From the NCBI RefSeq assembly GCF_022201045.2, contig NC_068564.1, positions 30,471,001 to 30,535,000 on the forward strand: DNA of 64,000 nucleotides. Reading direction: 5' to 3'. A program made the translations under genes and the position numbers. A model generated the notes under the pieces. That model worked only from the letters and a program-made list of their open reading frames with translations. It was not told where the DNA came from and made no database searches. Below are positions 1 through 11,409 of the stretch, in pieces (the stretch's first letter is position 1; every line of letters begins with the position of its first letter). This DNA comes from Citrus sinensis. Its lineage: Eukaryota > Streptophyta > Magnoliopsida > Sapindales > Rutaceae.

Positions 1-1197
1 ACCTGTTTCTATTACAATCCCAAAAGAAACTGTTGCTTTACACTATCGCCGCAGTCCCCAATATGTTTTGAAACTACACATTTTGTTCATGATTACAAAA
101 AGATATTCTACAATGATTATTTTATATTCTGATCGAATAACCATCGATTATTTTTTTGTGCTTTTCTAATTAGGGGAGAATGATCCATTTAGTGGACTCT
201 TATCTTGTAAAAGTTAATTGTCGTCATCACCAAACATGTTGACAACCAGCTAAAACAAATTTTGTACTTCAGGAACTATCGGATTTCTGCTTCCAGGGAT
301 TCAAGATAATGATTAAAAGAGAGAGAGAGAGAGAGATAGCAAACAAGTGTTCATTATAGCTGGAAGATCATGAGAAAGGGGTTTGTGCCGGCGTTTTCAA
401 TTTCATATCTTACCTGAAGTTCTACTTTTTTGGGGCAAATCCGAAGCCAATTTCATTTTGGATCATTCTTTTAAATTAACAAATGTTTCTACTGGTACAA
501 CTTTGTTGTCACGTTGTTATTTCACTCCTTTCACTCCTTTTAAAATGTGCATATGCATGTACATGATACGATGTATAACTCTAGCATATACTCCCACATC
601 ATGCAAAATTTGATGTGAATTGGAGAGCACCCATTCTTTAGAGCAAAAGTTTTCAAGTTTGAAACGAATTTAAAAACATACCAAAACGGCTACAGTTAGA
701 GAGCTATTAAATTATGCAAACCAAATAGAAGGTCAGGGATGCTCTCGGTGTATAATTCCTTATCATGGATTTATTCTTGCCACGGCACCACGGACGTGTA
801 GCGAAAGTCCAACTCTAAAGGAATATAAACCAAAAGCACCTCTTTTTTTTTTTTGGGTATACCAACAAGCCAGATTAGACAGCAAATTGGTTCTATGCAG
901 AGAAAGAGTATACCGATTGACTCAAAGAAAATACACCACATTAAGGATCCTAATAAGTACTGAGTATCCATATTAGCAATTCTGAGTCACCTGATTAACA
1001 AAATGCGACTGTAAACAAGATTGAACATCATCCAGCAAACAAATACTACAGTCATAATGATAAAACAAGGTGATTCTTACCATATTTAAAACACTTCATC
1101 AAATTCTCATACTTATAGTGTGTTGGTAACTTAATGTATTGATAATGCTAAGTCATCTCACATGCTACTCAGTCTTCGTCCACTGGGTACTTTAGGC
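1..1197. other. Intergenic / 3' flank of MADS gene
   Basis: AT-rich sequence without a supportable gene. It holds a short GA microsatellite at about 318-336 and poly-T near 841-854. The part nearest 1197 is probably the 3' UTR and downstream region of the MADS gene on the minus strand. Short open frames here have no recognisable domain. Confidence 0.6.
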
Positions 1198-2944
1198 TTA
1201 GTTAGGCTGCAAGCGTAAAGCAAATATGCCAGGACCTTCATTTTGGAATCCAAAATCAGAATCACAATGCTCACCGTTATCAACTAACTCATACTCATAG
1301 TGCGGATCCTCCTCTTTAGCATTAATGATCTGAATGAAAACCAAAATTTCATTATTTTCAAAAGTTTTAATCCTCTGTTTAATATCTTCTGTTATCAAGA
1401 AAATAGATGAGAGACAGCTAATTTTACTTACAAATCCATCCTGAAGACTTTTGTTCTCTTTTTGCACACCCCTTACCTGAAAATTTCCCACAAATAACAA
1501 AATAAAAGAAAGGGAAGAATCATAGGTTTTAAGTATAATATGACAAACAGAACATACCTTTCTCTTGAAAGTATTAATCTGTCTCGCGAGCACCTGATCC
1601 TGTTGTTCAATTTTGGATGGGGGGGAAAAGAAATATATATGGCTGTCAGTGAACACGACACTGAAAGAAGTACTGGATGCTCAATCTAAAGCATAATACA
1701 TAAAACAAAGTGATACATAATAAGGTTATAAACATTCACCAAATGAAAACCATGGTGAAGTTTGAAAAAAAATAAATAAATAAACATTCTCTAAGAGAAG
1801 GAAGTCATATCATCCCGGCTTAATTATAAAGCATTGTCAATTTACACTGAATAGATAGAAGTTGGAGAGCTAATCTTTAATTTCACTTCAATTTTGTTTT
1901 GTTTAAGAAAACGACGCAAAACAGCCTACTTGAATTTGGAAACATTATAGCATAATAACAGTTTCAGAACACACTCTTCCACACTGAACCCTGTGTTCCG
2001 TTTATACATCACAAAGCAAGAATTTTGTGCGTGCATGCTAATTGATTCAACTGATAAAATTTCTTCTACGAATAGTACATAAAAGTGATTATAAGAGGTT
2101 TGACATGTTTACTATTGCGGTTGTACTAGAAGAGGCACAAAGGGTATATGGTTTGATAACCTTGCATTCATGAATAATCTTTAAACCATCAAGGATATCT
2201 TGCTCAAGACCAGTCAATTCCTCCAAGGTCAGATCGTTCAAGCTTTCACCCATCCTCTGCCTATTAGAAAAAAAAATAAATCTCAATAGGAATACAACAT
2301 TAATAAATAAATCTATTAAATAAGCATCATCATGCCTAACTACGTTTCAACACACACAAATACCTAATTTGCTTCTTCAGAATCCTATTCACTTGTTCCA
2401 CAGCCCCCAGATTCTCTAGCATTTTCTGCACAATCGAACAGTTAATTAAATTATTATTTTTTTGCTCCCAATTAATAAACTTGCAGGGTTTATATACGAA
2501 ATGTGATGAAAAGAGAGAGTGCTTGTGTCTGTGGGAAACGAACGATCGAACGAACCTCATAATGAGAGCTCCAAAGATCGACTCTTAAAGTCTTCTGATA
2601 CAAATCAAGCAATTGCTTTGTTCTGCAAAGATTAAATAATAAACCAACTTAGATAAAAATCAAGCAATTGCTTTGTTGTGCAAAGATTAAATAATAAACC
2701 CCATTTGAAAAAAAAAAAAGAATAAAAAAGGGGTTAGTGGGAAAAAAGAAACATACGTAGTGGAAGGGCTGATGTATTCATGGGCCTTAGCAGTGCTTGA
2801 ACAGATGAGAATGGAAACCTTGGCATCACAGAGAATGGTGAGTTCACGAGCTTTCTTGAAAAGCCCATTTCGTCTCTTTGAGAATGTCACCTGCCTGTTC
2901 GTTGCGTTCTCAATCCTCTTCATCTCCATCTTTCCTCTACCCAT
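1198..2944 (-). CDS. MIKC MADS-box transcription factor, AP3/TM6 (B-class) lineage
   Basis: Seven exons read in frame on the minus strand: 2757-2944, 2556-2622, 2364-2425, 2161-2260, 1558-1599, 1432-1476 and 1198-1329, giving 211 residues. The exon lengths 188-67-62-100-42-45 match the classic B-class MIKC structure. Exon 1 is the MADS domain ([13 protein letters not shown]...[12 protein letters not shown]) ending in HEYISPSTT, as in AP3/TM6 proteins. Exons 3-5 encode the K-box coiled coil. The last exon carries [12 protein letters not shown] and the PI-derived motif FALRLQPN, then stops. Known family role: a nuclear DNA-binding factor that pairs with PISTILLATA-type partners at CArG boxes in petal and stamen identity. 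Odd points: the usual C-terminal paleoAP3/euAP3 motif is missing, the MADS core reads ILICSSTAK where relatives usually have IMFSSTGK, and the exon 2 acceptor is tandemly duplicated. Whether it is TM6 or AP3 proper is uncertain. Confidence 0.9.
2602..2700 (-). repeat. 55-bp-period tandem duplication of MADS intron-1 acceptor
   Basis: Two 44-bp copies, about 2602-2645 and 2657-2700, are nearly identical and lie 55 bp apart. They cover the 3' end of intron 1 and the first coding bases of exon 2. The copy used for splicing (2602-2645) has the acceptor CTTTGCAG. The copy nearer exon 1 reads CTTTGCAC: base 2678 differs from base 2623, which removes the AG. Confidence 0.88.
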
Positions 2945-5087
2945 TTTCCCCCACTTGCTACTGGACTGCTGTGCCTGTGCTGTATAGGAGAAGCTGAAAG
3001 AGTTGGTGATTTTTTACATAAACCCCCTTTAACTTTTGTGTAGTTACACTCTGATAGAGTTAATCCATTTTGACGTCAAGAAACTCCCTGCCGAGTGCCG
3101 AGTGCCGATCTATTCAGAGACCGAGACCGAGACCATGAGGTGACTGCAAAACTTCTTTTCCTAGCTTTTTAGCTTAGGGGACTGTGTAGTACGGATAATT
3201 TGGCGCCATTCACAGAAGCCCGAAATAACCAATTTACCCTTGGAGAAAAATAATATTGACAACGTCCAATCACATAGTAAGGACAAAAACTAAAAACGAT
3301 TGGAATGTTTCGTAATTCAGACTTGTCTAGTCTGGGTCGATTCACACACCCAATCATGGATAGATGTGAAAATGATGTTTCAAATTGGGGCTAGACACCC
3401 AGCAAACACACAACCGATTAAGATATGGGCCTTGCGGTGTCATCGAGCGGTTTCTATGTGGACGCCTGGTAGGTGCGATGGGCGGAACGGCCCATCTTAA
3501 CCCTTGAACTCGTGGTGTGGTACTGAGGAGATCCGTTGAAATTTGAAGGAGAGGAAATCCTAGTCAAAGCTTCTGGCAAGCTTTAAACTAAAGCACTGTA
3601 TATCTTTAACTTGGTCTTTAAAAGCTTATTTTTAAGGTCCATGTGCTTCCCAAAAAAAAAACAAAATAAATAAATAAAAATAGTTTCAGATTTCAAGATG
3701 GGCCAATTACCAAAGACACCCAGCATCCAAATATGTCATTTATTCTCTTTGAAGGTCAAAATATGGCATTAATAGCGCAACAGTAAGAAAAACATGCACT
3801 TGCCTTCATAATTAACTAAACTGATCTTTGGAAATTGTTACAATTTCTAATTAGCAGTTTCTTGACAAGTAGTTAGTCATTGTTATTTTTATTGTATACT
3901 TTTTGAGGTTTTACTTCAATTTCTCCCCTTAAAATGCTGGCATAATAATTTACTCTTCTTCAAAATTAAGTCATGTCTGTTTAGAACCATCTAATATTTT
4001 GGTAGCATCAAATATTTAAAAGTAGATCCAATTTATTTTTGGACTTAGAATTGCGCCATTGTTAAACTGATTCAGAAAATTGTGACAGACATGTAAATCA
4101 AATGTTTGAGACCAATTCAATTAGAACCAATGAGGAAATTGCTTTATATAACAAAATCACACGTTACGAGTTCATGGATTGATAAAACAAAAAGCACTCA
4201 AGGACCTTGAGTGGATGAGTTCAAGTCCCACCACTATTTGAGACTTGATTTCCCTTTTGGGAATGTCAAAATCCTCTATGGATTTGGGGCCCAATGAGTT
4301 TCCACCTCAAATGGGATGAATTTTGAATAATTTTTGAAAAACAGAATGAGGAATGAAGGAAAAATAATTCCTAAATTTTTAATGGGATGTGGTTTGATTT
4401 TATACTCTCCACCCCACCTCCACCTCCACCCTAATTCCCATTATATATGAATATTTTTTAATTTTTATTTAATAATATTTGTTTTATTAATTACAATGTT
4501 AGTTAATGATTTTTTTTGTTTGATATAAATGGGCTATAACTAAAAGAAAACCCTGCAATATAAATTTTATTCAACCCTAAAATATTCTAATGTTTTCTTT
4601 TCTCTCTTAAAATATTGCTCTTTTCAAATATTTTTCAATTTTGATATCATTTCAAGATATTGTTACAAACATTTGGAGATATTTTTAAATAATTTAAATT
4701 AATGATTTTATTTAAGTCTTTAATTTTTAATTTATTTAAATCATGTATCTATATCTGCTACAAAATAAATAAATAGAGAATGAGGTGGGAATGAAAAAAA
4801 TTATTCCCCACGTGGGAATTTCCCATCCCCACCCCACTAAATTTATTGGAAAATGAGGTGAGAAATGAAGTCATGATTTATAATAGAGTGGGGAATGAAG
4901 TTGGCTTTCCCACCTTTACCCCACCCCATTATCATCCCTATCCCTTCTAATAAAATCAAGTAGGGGTTTACTTATCTTACCATCACTTAGGATGGACTAG
5001 ATACCCCTCTAGTATTAAGTTTGAACTGTGTCATAATATAGAGTTCTGATGAATTTTTTATTATAAATATTAATAGAATTTTAATTG
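2945..5087. other. Intergenic, MADS promoter side and AT-rich DNA
   Basis: The first few hundred bases are the upstream region of the MADS gene. I saw no clear CArG box or TATA element there. From about 4340 to 4960 there are repeated CCCCACC-rich and GGGAATGAGG-rich stretches in opposing orientation, suggesting an old palindromic transposon, but I could not define its ends. No coding frame is supported. Confidence 0.5.
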
Positions 5088-5257
5088 GGGTCCGCCTATG
5101 TTGCAACTTATGCAACATACAACAATTTTTGTCCTTTTGTGTTTGATTACATTACATCACCTTATATTTTCTGCAAAATTCATTAGGAACTAAAAGTTAC
5201 AAACTTTTACATATAAGTCAAATTTTAGAATAAAATGACATTTGAAAAGAATTATAA

Positions 5258-5307
<50 letters not shown>

Positions 5308-6637
5308 CATTATTATTATTATATAATATTATTGCTATTAAATTTTATTATTTTAATTATTATTATTTATGATTATTATTGTCATTATTATTATTAAAAT
5401 TTATTACTTTTATTATTTTAATTGTTATTATACCGTAATTAATTCATTATTATTAATATTTATCTTGTTATGATTAAAATTAATTTTATTATTAAAATAT
5501 ATTAACTTTTTTATTTTAATTATTGTTATTATTTTTATTAATATTATTACTATTAAAACTTATTAATAATTTTATTTATTTTAATTATTATCATTATTAA
5601 TATTATTATTTCAGTTAATTTTGTTGTTGTTGTTATTATTGTTGTTAAATTTTATTAATTTTTTGTTTTAATTAACATTATTGTCATAATTATTATTTTT
5701 AGCTTTATTATTATTATTGTTTTAATTATAATATATACAAATAATATTAGGGACACAATTAATAAAGGGCATTTTAATAACTTATGATAGTTTATTCCAA
5801 TTATAAAATAAAGTAAACACATCAATGAGAATGTTGTTCATTCCGATTCCTTATTACGATTTTAGCTCATTTCGATTCTTATTTAATAAACGCACCATTA
5901 GAATGTGCTTAGAACATAGTATTGTATATTGTTATATTATTGTTCACATTAATTTATTACTTACTTATATTTGGAAGTTTTAAAAGTTAGATTATGGTCA
6001 ATTATGTAATTCACTACAATGTGCTAAATTTTGTCTTAATTGAAACGTTAAATATATTTAAATTATATTTTTATTTTTACTATAATAATTATAATATTAA
6101 AAATAAATTATATTACAATATTATTTTATTATATCATATTATATTTATATATTAATAATTAATATAAAATAATAATTAAATATAATTTTTAATAAATTTA
6201 CATAATAAGAGTAGATATAGAAATGATAGTAATAATTAAAAAAATATGAAATATCTATGAATTTGTGGAATAAATAAACGTATTTATCTTTTTGAAGTTA
6301 GGACGCAAACATAAACTTTATTTTATATTTAACGAGTTGTGGCTCTTATAAACTAGTATTGAATCATGCATTGTAATTACATAATATCAATAATAAAATT
6401 CCTCTTAAATTTCCTACTTATTCATATCATTTAACAACTAAGCCAATAAATAAAATAATAATAATTATATTTTTTCCTAACATTTTAGAAAACAAGAGGG
6501 ATTACAATGAAAATAACCTAAATAAATACACTCTATCGTTGGATTTGCTTTTAACATTCTTGTCTTGGATCCAATGGTTAAATTATAAAATGACAAAAGA
6601 AGTGGTGTGTTGCAACTGTTACAACATAGGCGGACCC
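5088..6637. mobile_element. Non-autonomous Mutator-like element with 9-bp target duplication
   Basis: The left end starts GGGTCCGCCTATGTTG and the right end finishes CAACATAGGCGGACCC, a perfect 16-bp inverted match that continues imperfectly to about 45 bp. The flanks are TTTTAATTG (5079-5087) and TTCTAATTG (6638-6646), a 9-bp target duplication with one mismatch, as expected for the Mutator superfamily. The interior is AT-rich with long runs of TTA/ATT and no transposase frame, so the element would depend on a transposase supplied elsewhere. Confidence 0.85.
5262..5327. repeat. (ATT)n microsatellite
   Basis: An almost pure ATT trinucleotide run inside the Mutator-like element. Degenerate ATT-rich sequence continues for several hundred bases beyond it. 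Confidence 0.9.
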
Positions 6638-6646
6638 TTCTAATTG

Positions 6647-7368
6647 TAATATTGATATATATATATATATAAACCTAAAATAATAGAACCATCTTCATAG
6701 TTAATTGGGTACACCAATTTCTGCATCATCAATATTCATCATCCCCATCACCATCATCATGATTATTATTATTTTCCAAAAGTAAATGCTGCCAATCGAT
6801 CTGTCATTATTTCTGTGAAGCACAATACTCTAGCTTTCCAGGACTAAGAAGAATAAGACAACTTATACATTCGGTAATCATAAAATTTTCGTAAACTTTT
6901 CTATCAATGACTCACTGCTCAATGCATGGAAATGGATGCTTGAAGGGAAGAAGCCAGCCATGAACTGATGAACATGATAACGATATGGTATAAATGAGGT
7001 AAAAAAATTAGCTGGACCACCAAGTGAATGCTAATCAACAAAAGCATAGATAATTTGTCGCGAGTTAATAGTCTGTGAGCATTCGAGAGCTGGCACGAAT
7101 GGACTTCTCGGAAAATGGACGCGTGACGTTCATCAAAACCTTTTTTCTGTTGAGCGAGCCTGACAGAATGGGGGATAGAATAAAACAAGAAATCACCACT
7201 TGATTTGAGAGGGATCGATTGTTTCCTAAGGTATGTGATTAGCTCAAAAGCAGGGAAAAGAGATTTAATGGACAATAATGTGTTACTTTAACCGACATTA
7301 GTGTATTAATGGACACCTAATTAATGGAAGTGCTGTAAAACAAGTTGGAAGCAAATAATAACTTATTA
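6647..7368. other. Intergenic, no supported gene
   Basis: Begins with a short AT dinucleotide run near 6656-6671 and a CAT-rich patch near 6725-6760. A 118-codon open frame on the minus strand (6919-7275) has no recognisable domain, codon signature or splice context, so I do not call it a gene. Confidence 0.5.
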
Positions 7369-7876
7369 GGGATATTATCATTTCACTACCTAGTATTTTT
7401 GGGCATATTATTTTATCACTAAAGTTTTCTAACAATTTTTTTTTTCATTTAATGTTTCAGTTTTTATCATTTTACCACCAAACCATTACAGTTAACAAAA
7501 GTTTCAATAGAAATTATAAGAAAAATCTATTTTACTTCTGAACTATGTAAGTGTAATTTAATCATTTGAATTGAAAAAAAAATACAAAATTAATTATATA
7601 CAAAGAAATAACACTTTTATCAATTGATTATTTTATATCTCTAAAATAGTTAATTGATCATATTATAAATATTATACCTTGTGAAATTCTTAAAATACTG
7701 GATATACTGAAATTCTCAAAATACTCTTATGACATCAATAATTTATTAATGAAGTTAATGGTTTAGTGGTAAAATGATAAACTCTCAAATATTAAGTGAG
7801 AAAAAGTAAATATAAAAAAACTTTGATAGTAAAGTGGTATAGCAGAAAAGAACATCTAATAAAATAATAATATCCC
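7369..7876. mobile_element. Long-TIR MITE, family 1, copy 1
   Basis: Both ends read GGGATATTAT inwards and stay recognisably complementary for roughly 130 bp, including a shared TTTACCAC(T/C)AAACCATTA block. The interior is AT-rich and non-coding. Related copies occur near 21370-21763 and, split in two, at 29095-29277 plus 31615-31790. The target duplication is not clear. Length and structure fit a MITE moved by another element's transposase. Confidence 0.8.
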
Positions 7877-8766
7877 ATTTTATTATAATTTATGCTTTTT
7901 CTATGATTTGACCCTCTCATCCCATGACCCATAGGGCCATATCGATGAAGGTGCATGTGCAGTCTTTACGTGTAGACACAGTGATAGGCCTCAGGGCCGG
8001 ACCCTTGAATTGAATTTCTGCAAAGAAAACACTCCTAGTTTGATGGTGTTTAATTATTATTAGGATTTCTGCAGTCTCTGTATTTATGGTAATCTACTCC
8101 AAATTTATGAAAATGCATCAAAGTATGTATACGCTTCCAAGTTCCAATATCCATGAACAGCATCTACAAAAATATATAAACTGGCTAGCTAAACTAAAGT
8201 CTTTATTCAGGTTATATTCCACATACAGATTTGGTGCTTGAAATTTCATGTCTAGATAATTTTGAGGCTATACGAATACAGATGTGTAAATGTACAAATC
8301 TAAACATTTTCACCACTATTAATAATTTGTATTGAACCGGGCCCCAAAAATTTAAAATCATAATTGGTCATGGCAGGTATGTGGTGAGCATCTGTAACCT
8401 GACAAAAGCAAACCCACTGGGTAACCTAGCCAAATAACACAATAAACTATATATGTAACCGGTATAATGATGAACAATTTTTGACAGACAAATGAGAGCT
8501 ATGTGCTCATATTATCAATATATAGTTGAGGGTATTTATCAGTTAGTGAAATTTCTTGTTTTTTTTTTTTTTTTTTTTTTTGTTTAAGAAGAGAATTGGG
8601 TTGGCCATTAGTCTATAATAAACGAAAAAAAATTAAGAACATACAGTCATCGTCATATTTCTGAAAGGAAGAAGAAGAATATTAATAATCATTGAAATTG
8701 TTTAGAAGTTTCTCACTTTTGGCTGTCCTTCATTATTCTCTCTTCTCTCTCTATATGTATATATAA
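7877..8766. other. Intergenic, no gene seen
   Basis: AT-rich, with a poly-T run near 8560-8581 and a CT-rich stretch near 8738-8752. Nothing coding can be supported. Confidence 0.5.
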
Positions 8767-8784
8767 ATTGTTTGTATTGTTGTT

Positions 8785-9022
8785 TTTTTTTTTTTTTGAT
8801 TACATGCGACTATTGCTCAGATTACAACTCATATTATATGAGAATATAACTGATATGTACAAATCAGACTATAACCGGAATCAACATACATCAATGCTAA
8901 TGGAGCGCTGCCCAGATTTTAACCCTCTCAAATATTCGAGGGATGTCTACTCCTCGCACTGGGGCAAGGAAGCAGACTGCCTTCACTCAATTTTATTTGA
9001 GGAAGAAAACACCCCCACATGC
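8785..9022 (-). mobile_element. Retroposed ~238-bp insert with 18-bp target duplication
   Basis: The insert is flanked by a perfect 18-bp direct repeat, ATTGTTTGTATTGTTGTT, at 8767-8784 and 9023-9040. Its left edge is a poly-T run, the complement of a poly-A tail, so the copied RNA lay on the minus strand. A tail plus a long target duplication is the hallmark of target-primed, LINE-driven retroposition. I find no convincing tRNA-type A and B boxes, so it may be a short processed transcript, a 5'-truncated LINE tail or an unfamiliar SINE. Neither strand encodes a recognisable protein. Confidence 0.82.
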
Positions 9023-9040
9023 ATTGTTTGTATTGTTGTT

Positions 9041-9664
9041 CAAATTGATATCTAAGTTACTTTCTTTCTCGTCCTCAACTTGTTTGTTTTTTTATCTCAT
9101 CATATGCATCTAAATTTAAGAACTTGTTTATTATTATTATTATTATTTTTTAATACAGAACTTGTTTATTATTTATTCTCTCTTTTGAGCATAAAAGCCG
9201 CAATCACCTGTCTCATTCATGCACATACCAGTCACGATGAATAAGGACAGCCATTGGATTTGGATACATATAGATTCATTTCTGTGTTTGTATTCTTATT
9301 TTTTATCAAAGTGCATAATATAAGTGCACAAGCATCGAGAGGTGTACTCATAACATGCCAGGTCCTCTCATTTTTCAATCATAATTCAGAAACCAAATAA
9401 GAACTCACTACTGGGTTCATATATAAAATGGTTAGTTGGTGTTCAGATTCTTCACAAAGAAAGGTAGCTAAAAACAAGTGACGTGACCCATCTCATCAAT
9501 TTTCTGTACAAACCCATAAGTATCATTACAAGCTCTATTATAGATACATTTATCATCCCCATCAAATTATTTCCTTCTCTTTGAGTGTGTGATTTTGTTG
9601 TAGAATACACCCAAATTTGCTCGCTCATATATAGAAAGATATACTGTAGAAAATTAAGACACCA
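9041..9664. other. Promoter side of R2R3-MYB
   Basis: AT-rich upstream sequence. A TATATA motif lies near 9629 but is too close to the ATG at 9665 to be confidently assigned as the TATA box. No other gene is seen. Confidence 0.4.
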
Positions 9665-10429
9665 ATGGTTACTGTGAGCAGTCAATGTACTAAGAAAGAA
9701 GCTAATAGAGGAGCATGGACGGCTGAAGAAGACCAAAAGCTGGCTCAAGCCATTGAGGTTCATGGTCCCAAGAAGTGGAAATCAGTTGCAGCCAAAGCAG
9801 GTCTGTTGTATAATTGATGGATGATAGTGAATTTCAATGTCAACAAAAGCTTGATGGGCATGTAACTACAATTTCAATTATGTAGGCCTTAATAGATGTG
9901 GAAAGAGTTGCAGATTAAGATGGATGAATTATCTTAGGCCAAATATCAAGAGAGGCAGTATATCAGACCAAGAAGAGGACTTGATACTCAGGCTTCACAA
10001 ACTCCTCGGAAACAGGTAATACTACTGTCTTTTTCTGTTTGGCTAGTGGGATGTAATGCGTTAGTAAAATTTAAGGCTTTATGTAGGTGGTCTTTGATTG
10101 CTGGAAGATTACCTGGTCGGACCGATAATGAAATCAAGAACTATTGGAACTCTCATTTGAGCAAGAAAATAAAGCAAAATGAAAAACCAAGCAGAGGTTC
10201 AACGGCAAAAGATTTGGAGCTTGAGATATCTAAAGGGGAGGAGAAGGGCAGTACTGTACAAAAGAGAAGTGGTGACCTTGAGGGAACTTTTTATGCTGAT
10301 GGGGGATCAAAATTATTTAGTTTTGTTGGAGATAACAAGTTCTTTGATTGCTATAACGATGAGCCTCTGAATTTGGAGTGGATGGGTAGATTTTTTGAAA
10401 TGGATGAGAGTTGGTTTGACTTTGCATGA
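9665..10429 (+). CDS. R2R3-MYB transcription factor with bHLH-binding signature
   Basis: Three exons, 9665-9800, 9886-10015 and 10087-10429, give 202 residues with the conserved R2R3-MYB intron positions and phases. R2 starts [16 protein letters not shown] and R3 ends [15 protein letters not shown], with the expected spaced tryptophans. R3 contains [20 protein letters not shown], matching the [D/E]Lx2[R/K]x3Lx6Lx3R motif used to bind R/B-type bHLH proteins. The short acidic C-terminus ends in [16 protein letters not shown], a likely activation segment. Known family role: nuclear regulator acting with bHLH and WD40 partners in epidermal cell fate or flavonoid control. The exact subgroup (WER/GL1-like or TT2/C1-like) cannot be fixed by eye. 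The ATG at 9665 is the only one in frame ahead of R2. Confidence 0.93.
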
Positions 10430-11409
10430 TATAAATTTGAACTTTTGTTTTGCTTATCATGTCTTTGCTATAATATGTATGCATCTTGTTTGTGATGTTA
10501 TTGCAATTCCAAGGGAAATTTTTCGAAGTAAAATCCTAACTCAAATGTGTGATGCTACAAATTGTTATTAAGTAGTAGTAGACTAGTCTTTGTATTCCTT
10601 CCAATTTCTATTATTATTATTGTGACTAGCCAGCCACTAGGCAGCCTAACCCTCTTTTAGCCAAAACTACAAGGAAGGTAAATGACTGTACCGCCCACTC
10701 TTACACAACATAGCAGCCGTATCAAACCCAGACAATGAGATAGTTCAACTCGATACTCGCTCAATCCCCATAGAGCAAAAAGGCACCGCAACGGGCCTTG
10801 CCATATGTACTGAGGTAGCTGGCCTCTGACGGGAGACACGGCCAACCTTACAGCAGTAATTGAAGCGGGTGAGTCCAAGTGGTAATTTCTTCTTCTTGCA
10901 TAATCAAGTTCATAAGTTTCTTATTGAAGTCACTTCACCACAGCCACAAAATTCAACAGTTTCACTGCAAACTCTGTAATCTAGGGATATCAATGAGAAG
11001 GCTTGTATCTGATGTTATGAAAATTACTGGAAAATTACAGCTTGTAACATTCCCTCTTGCAAGAGTAATAATCAAATTACAAACCCCCACATAGTACATT
11101 AGTCAACACAAAACTTCAAACCGCATTCAGTAGTCAGTGAAATTACATGACAAACAGCATACTTAGTTTCTCTTTATCTATATTACATTAATAAGTACAA
11201 AACTTCAAACCGCAAAACTGAAGTTGGTGAAGTCACGTGACAAGACATTTTCTCGTGTTCAACGCATGTTGCATAACTTTTCTACAGTTCAAGCATCATT
11301 GAATTGCAGGCATGCTGCATAATCCTTAGGCCAGCCGTCATTATTGAATTGCTGGCCACTTAGCTGTATAGTTTTGAAGCAGTGGTTGTCATTTCCTCTG
11401 AAAACACAC
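10430..11409. other. Intergenic, with an unassigned GC-richer block
   Basis: Begins with the MYB 3' UTR and ends with the P450 3' flank. Between about 10640 and 10880 the base composition rises well above the surroundings, and a 73-codon frame is open on the minus strand there. I do not recognise the product; it could be a fragment of a repeat. Confidence 0.45.

Noticed and set aside
4180-4330. SINE-like GAGTTCAAGTCCCACC motif
   Set aside because: It resembles a B box, but no A box at the right spacing, tail or target duplication could be found.
6919-7275. 118-codon open frame on the minus strand
   Set aside because: No domain, no recognisable relative, no splice or promoter context; such lengths occur by chance in this amount of DNA.
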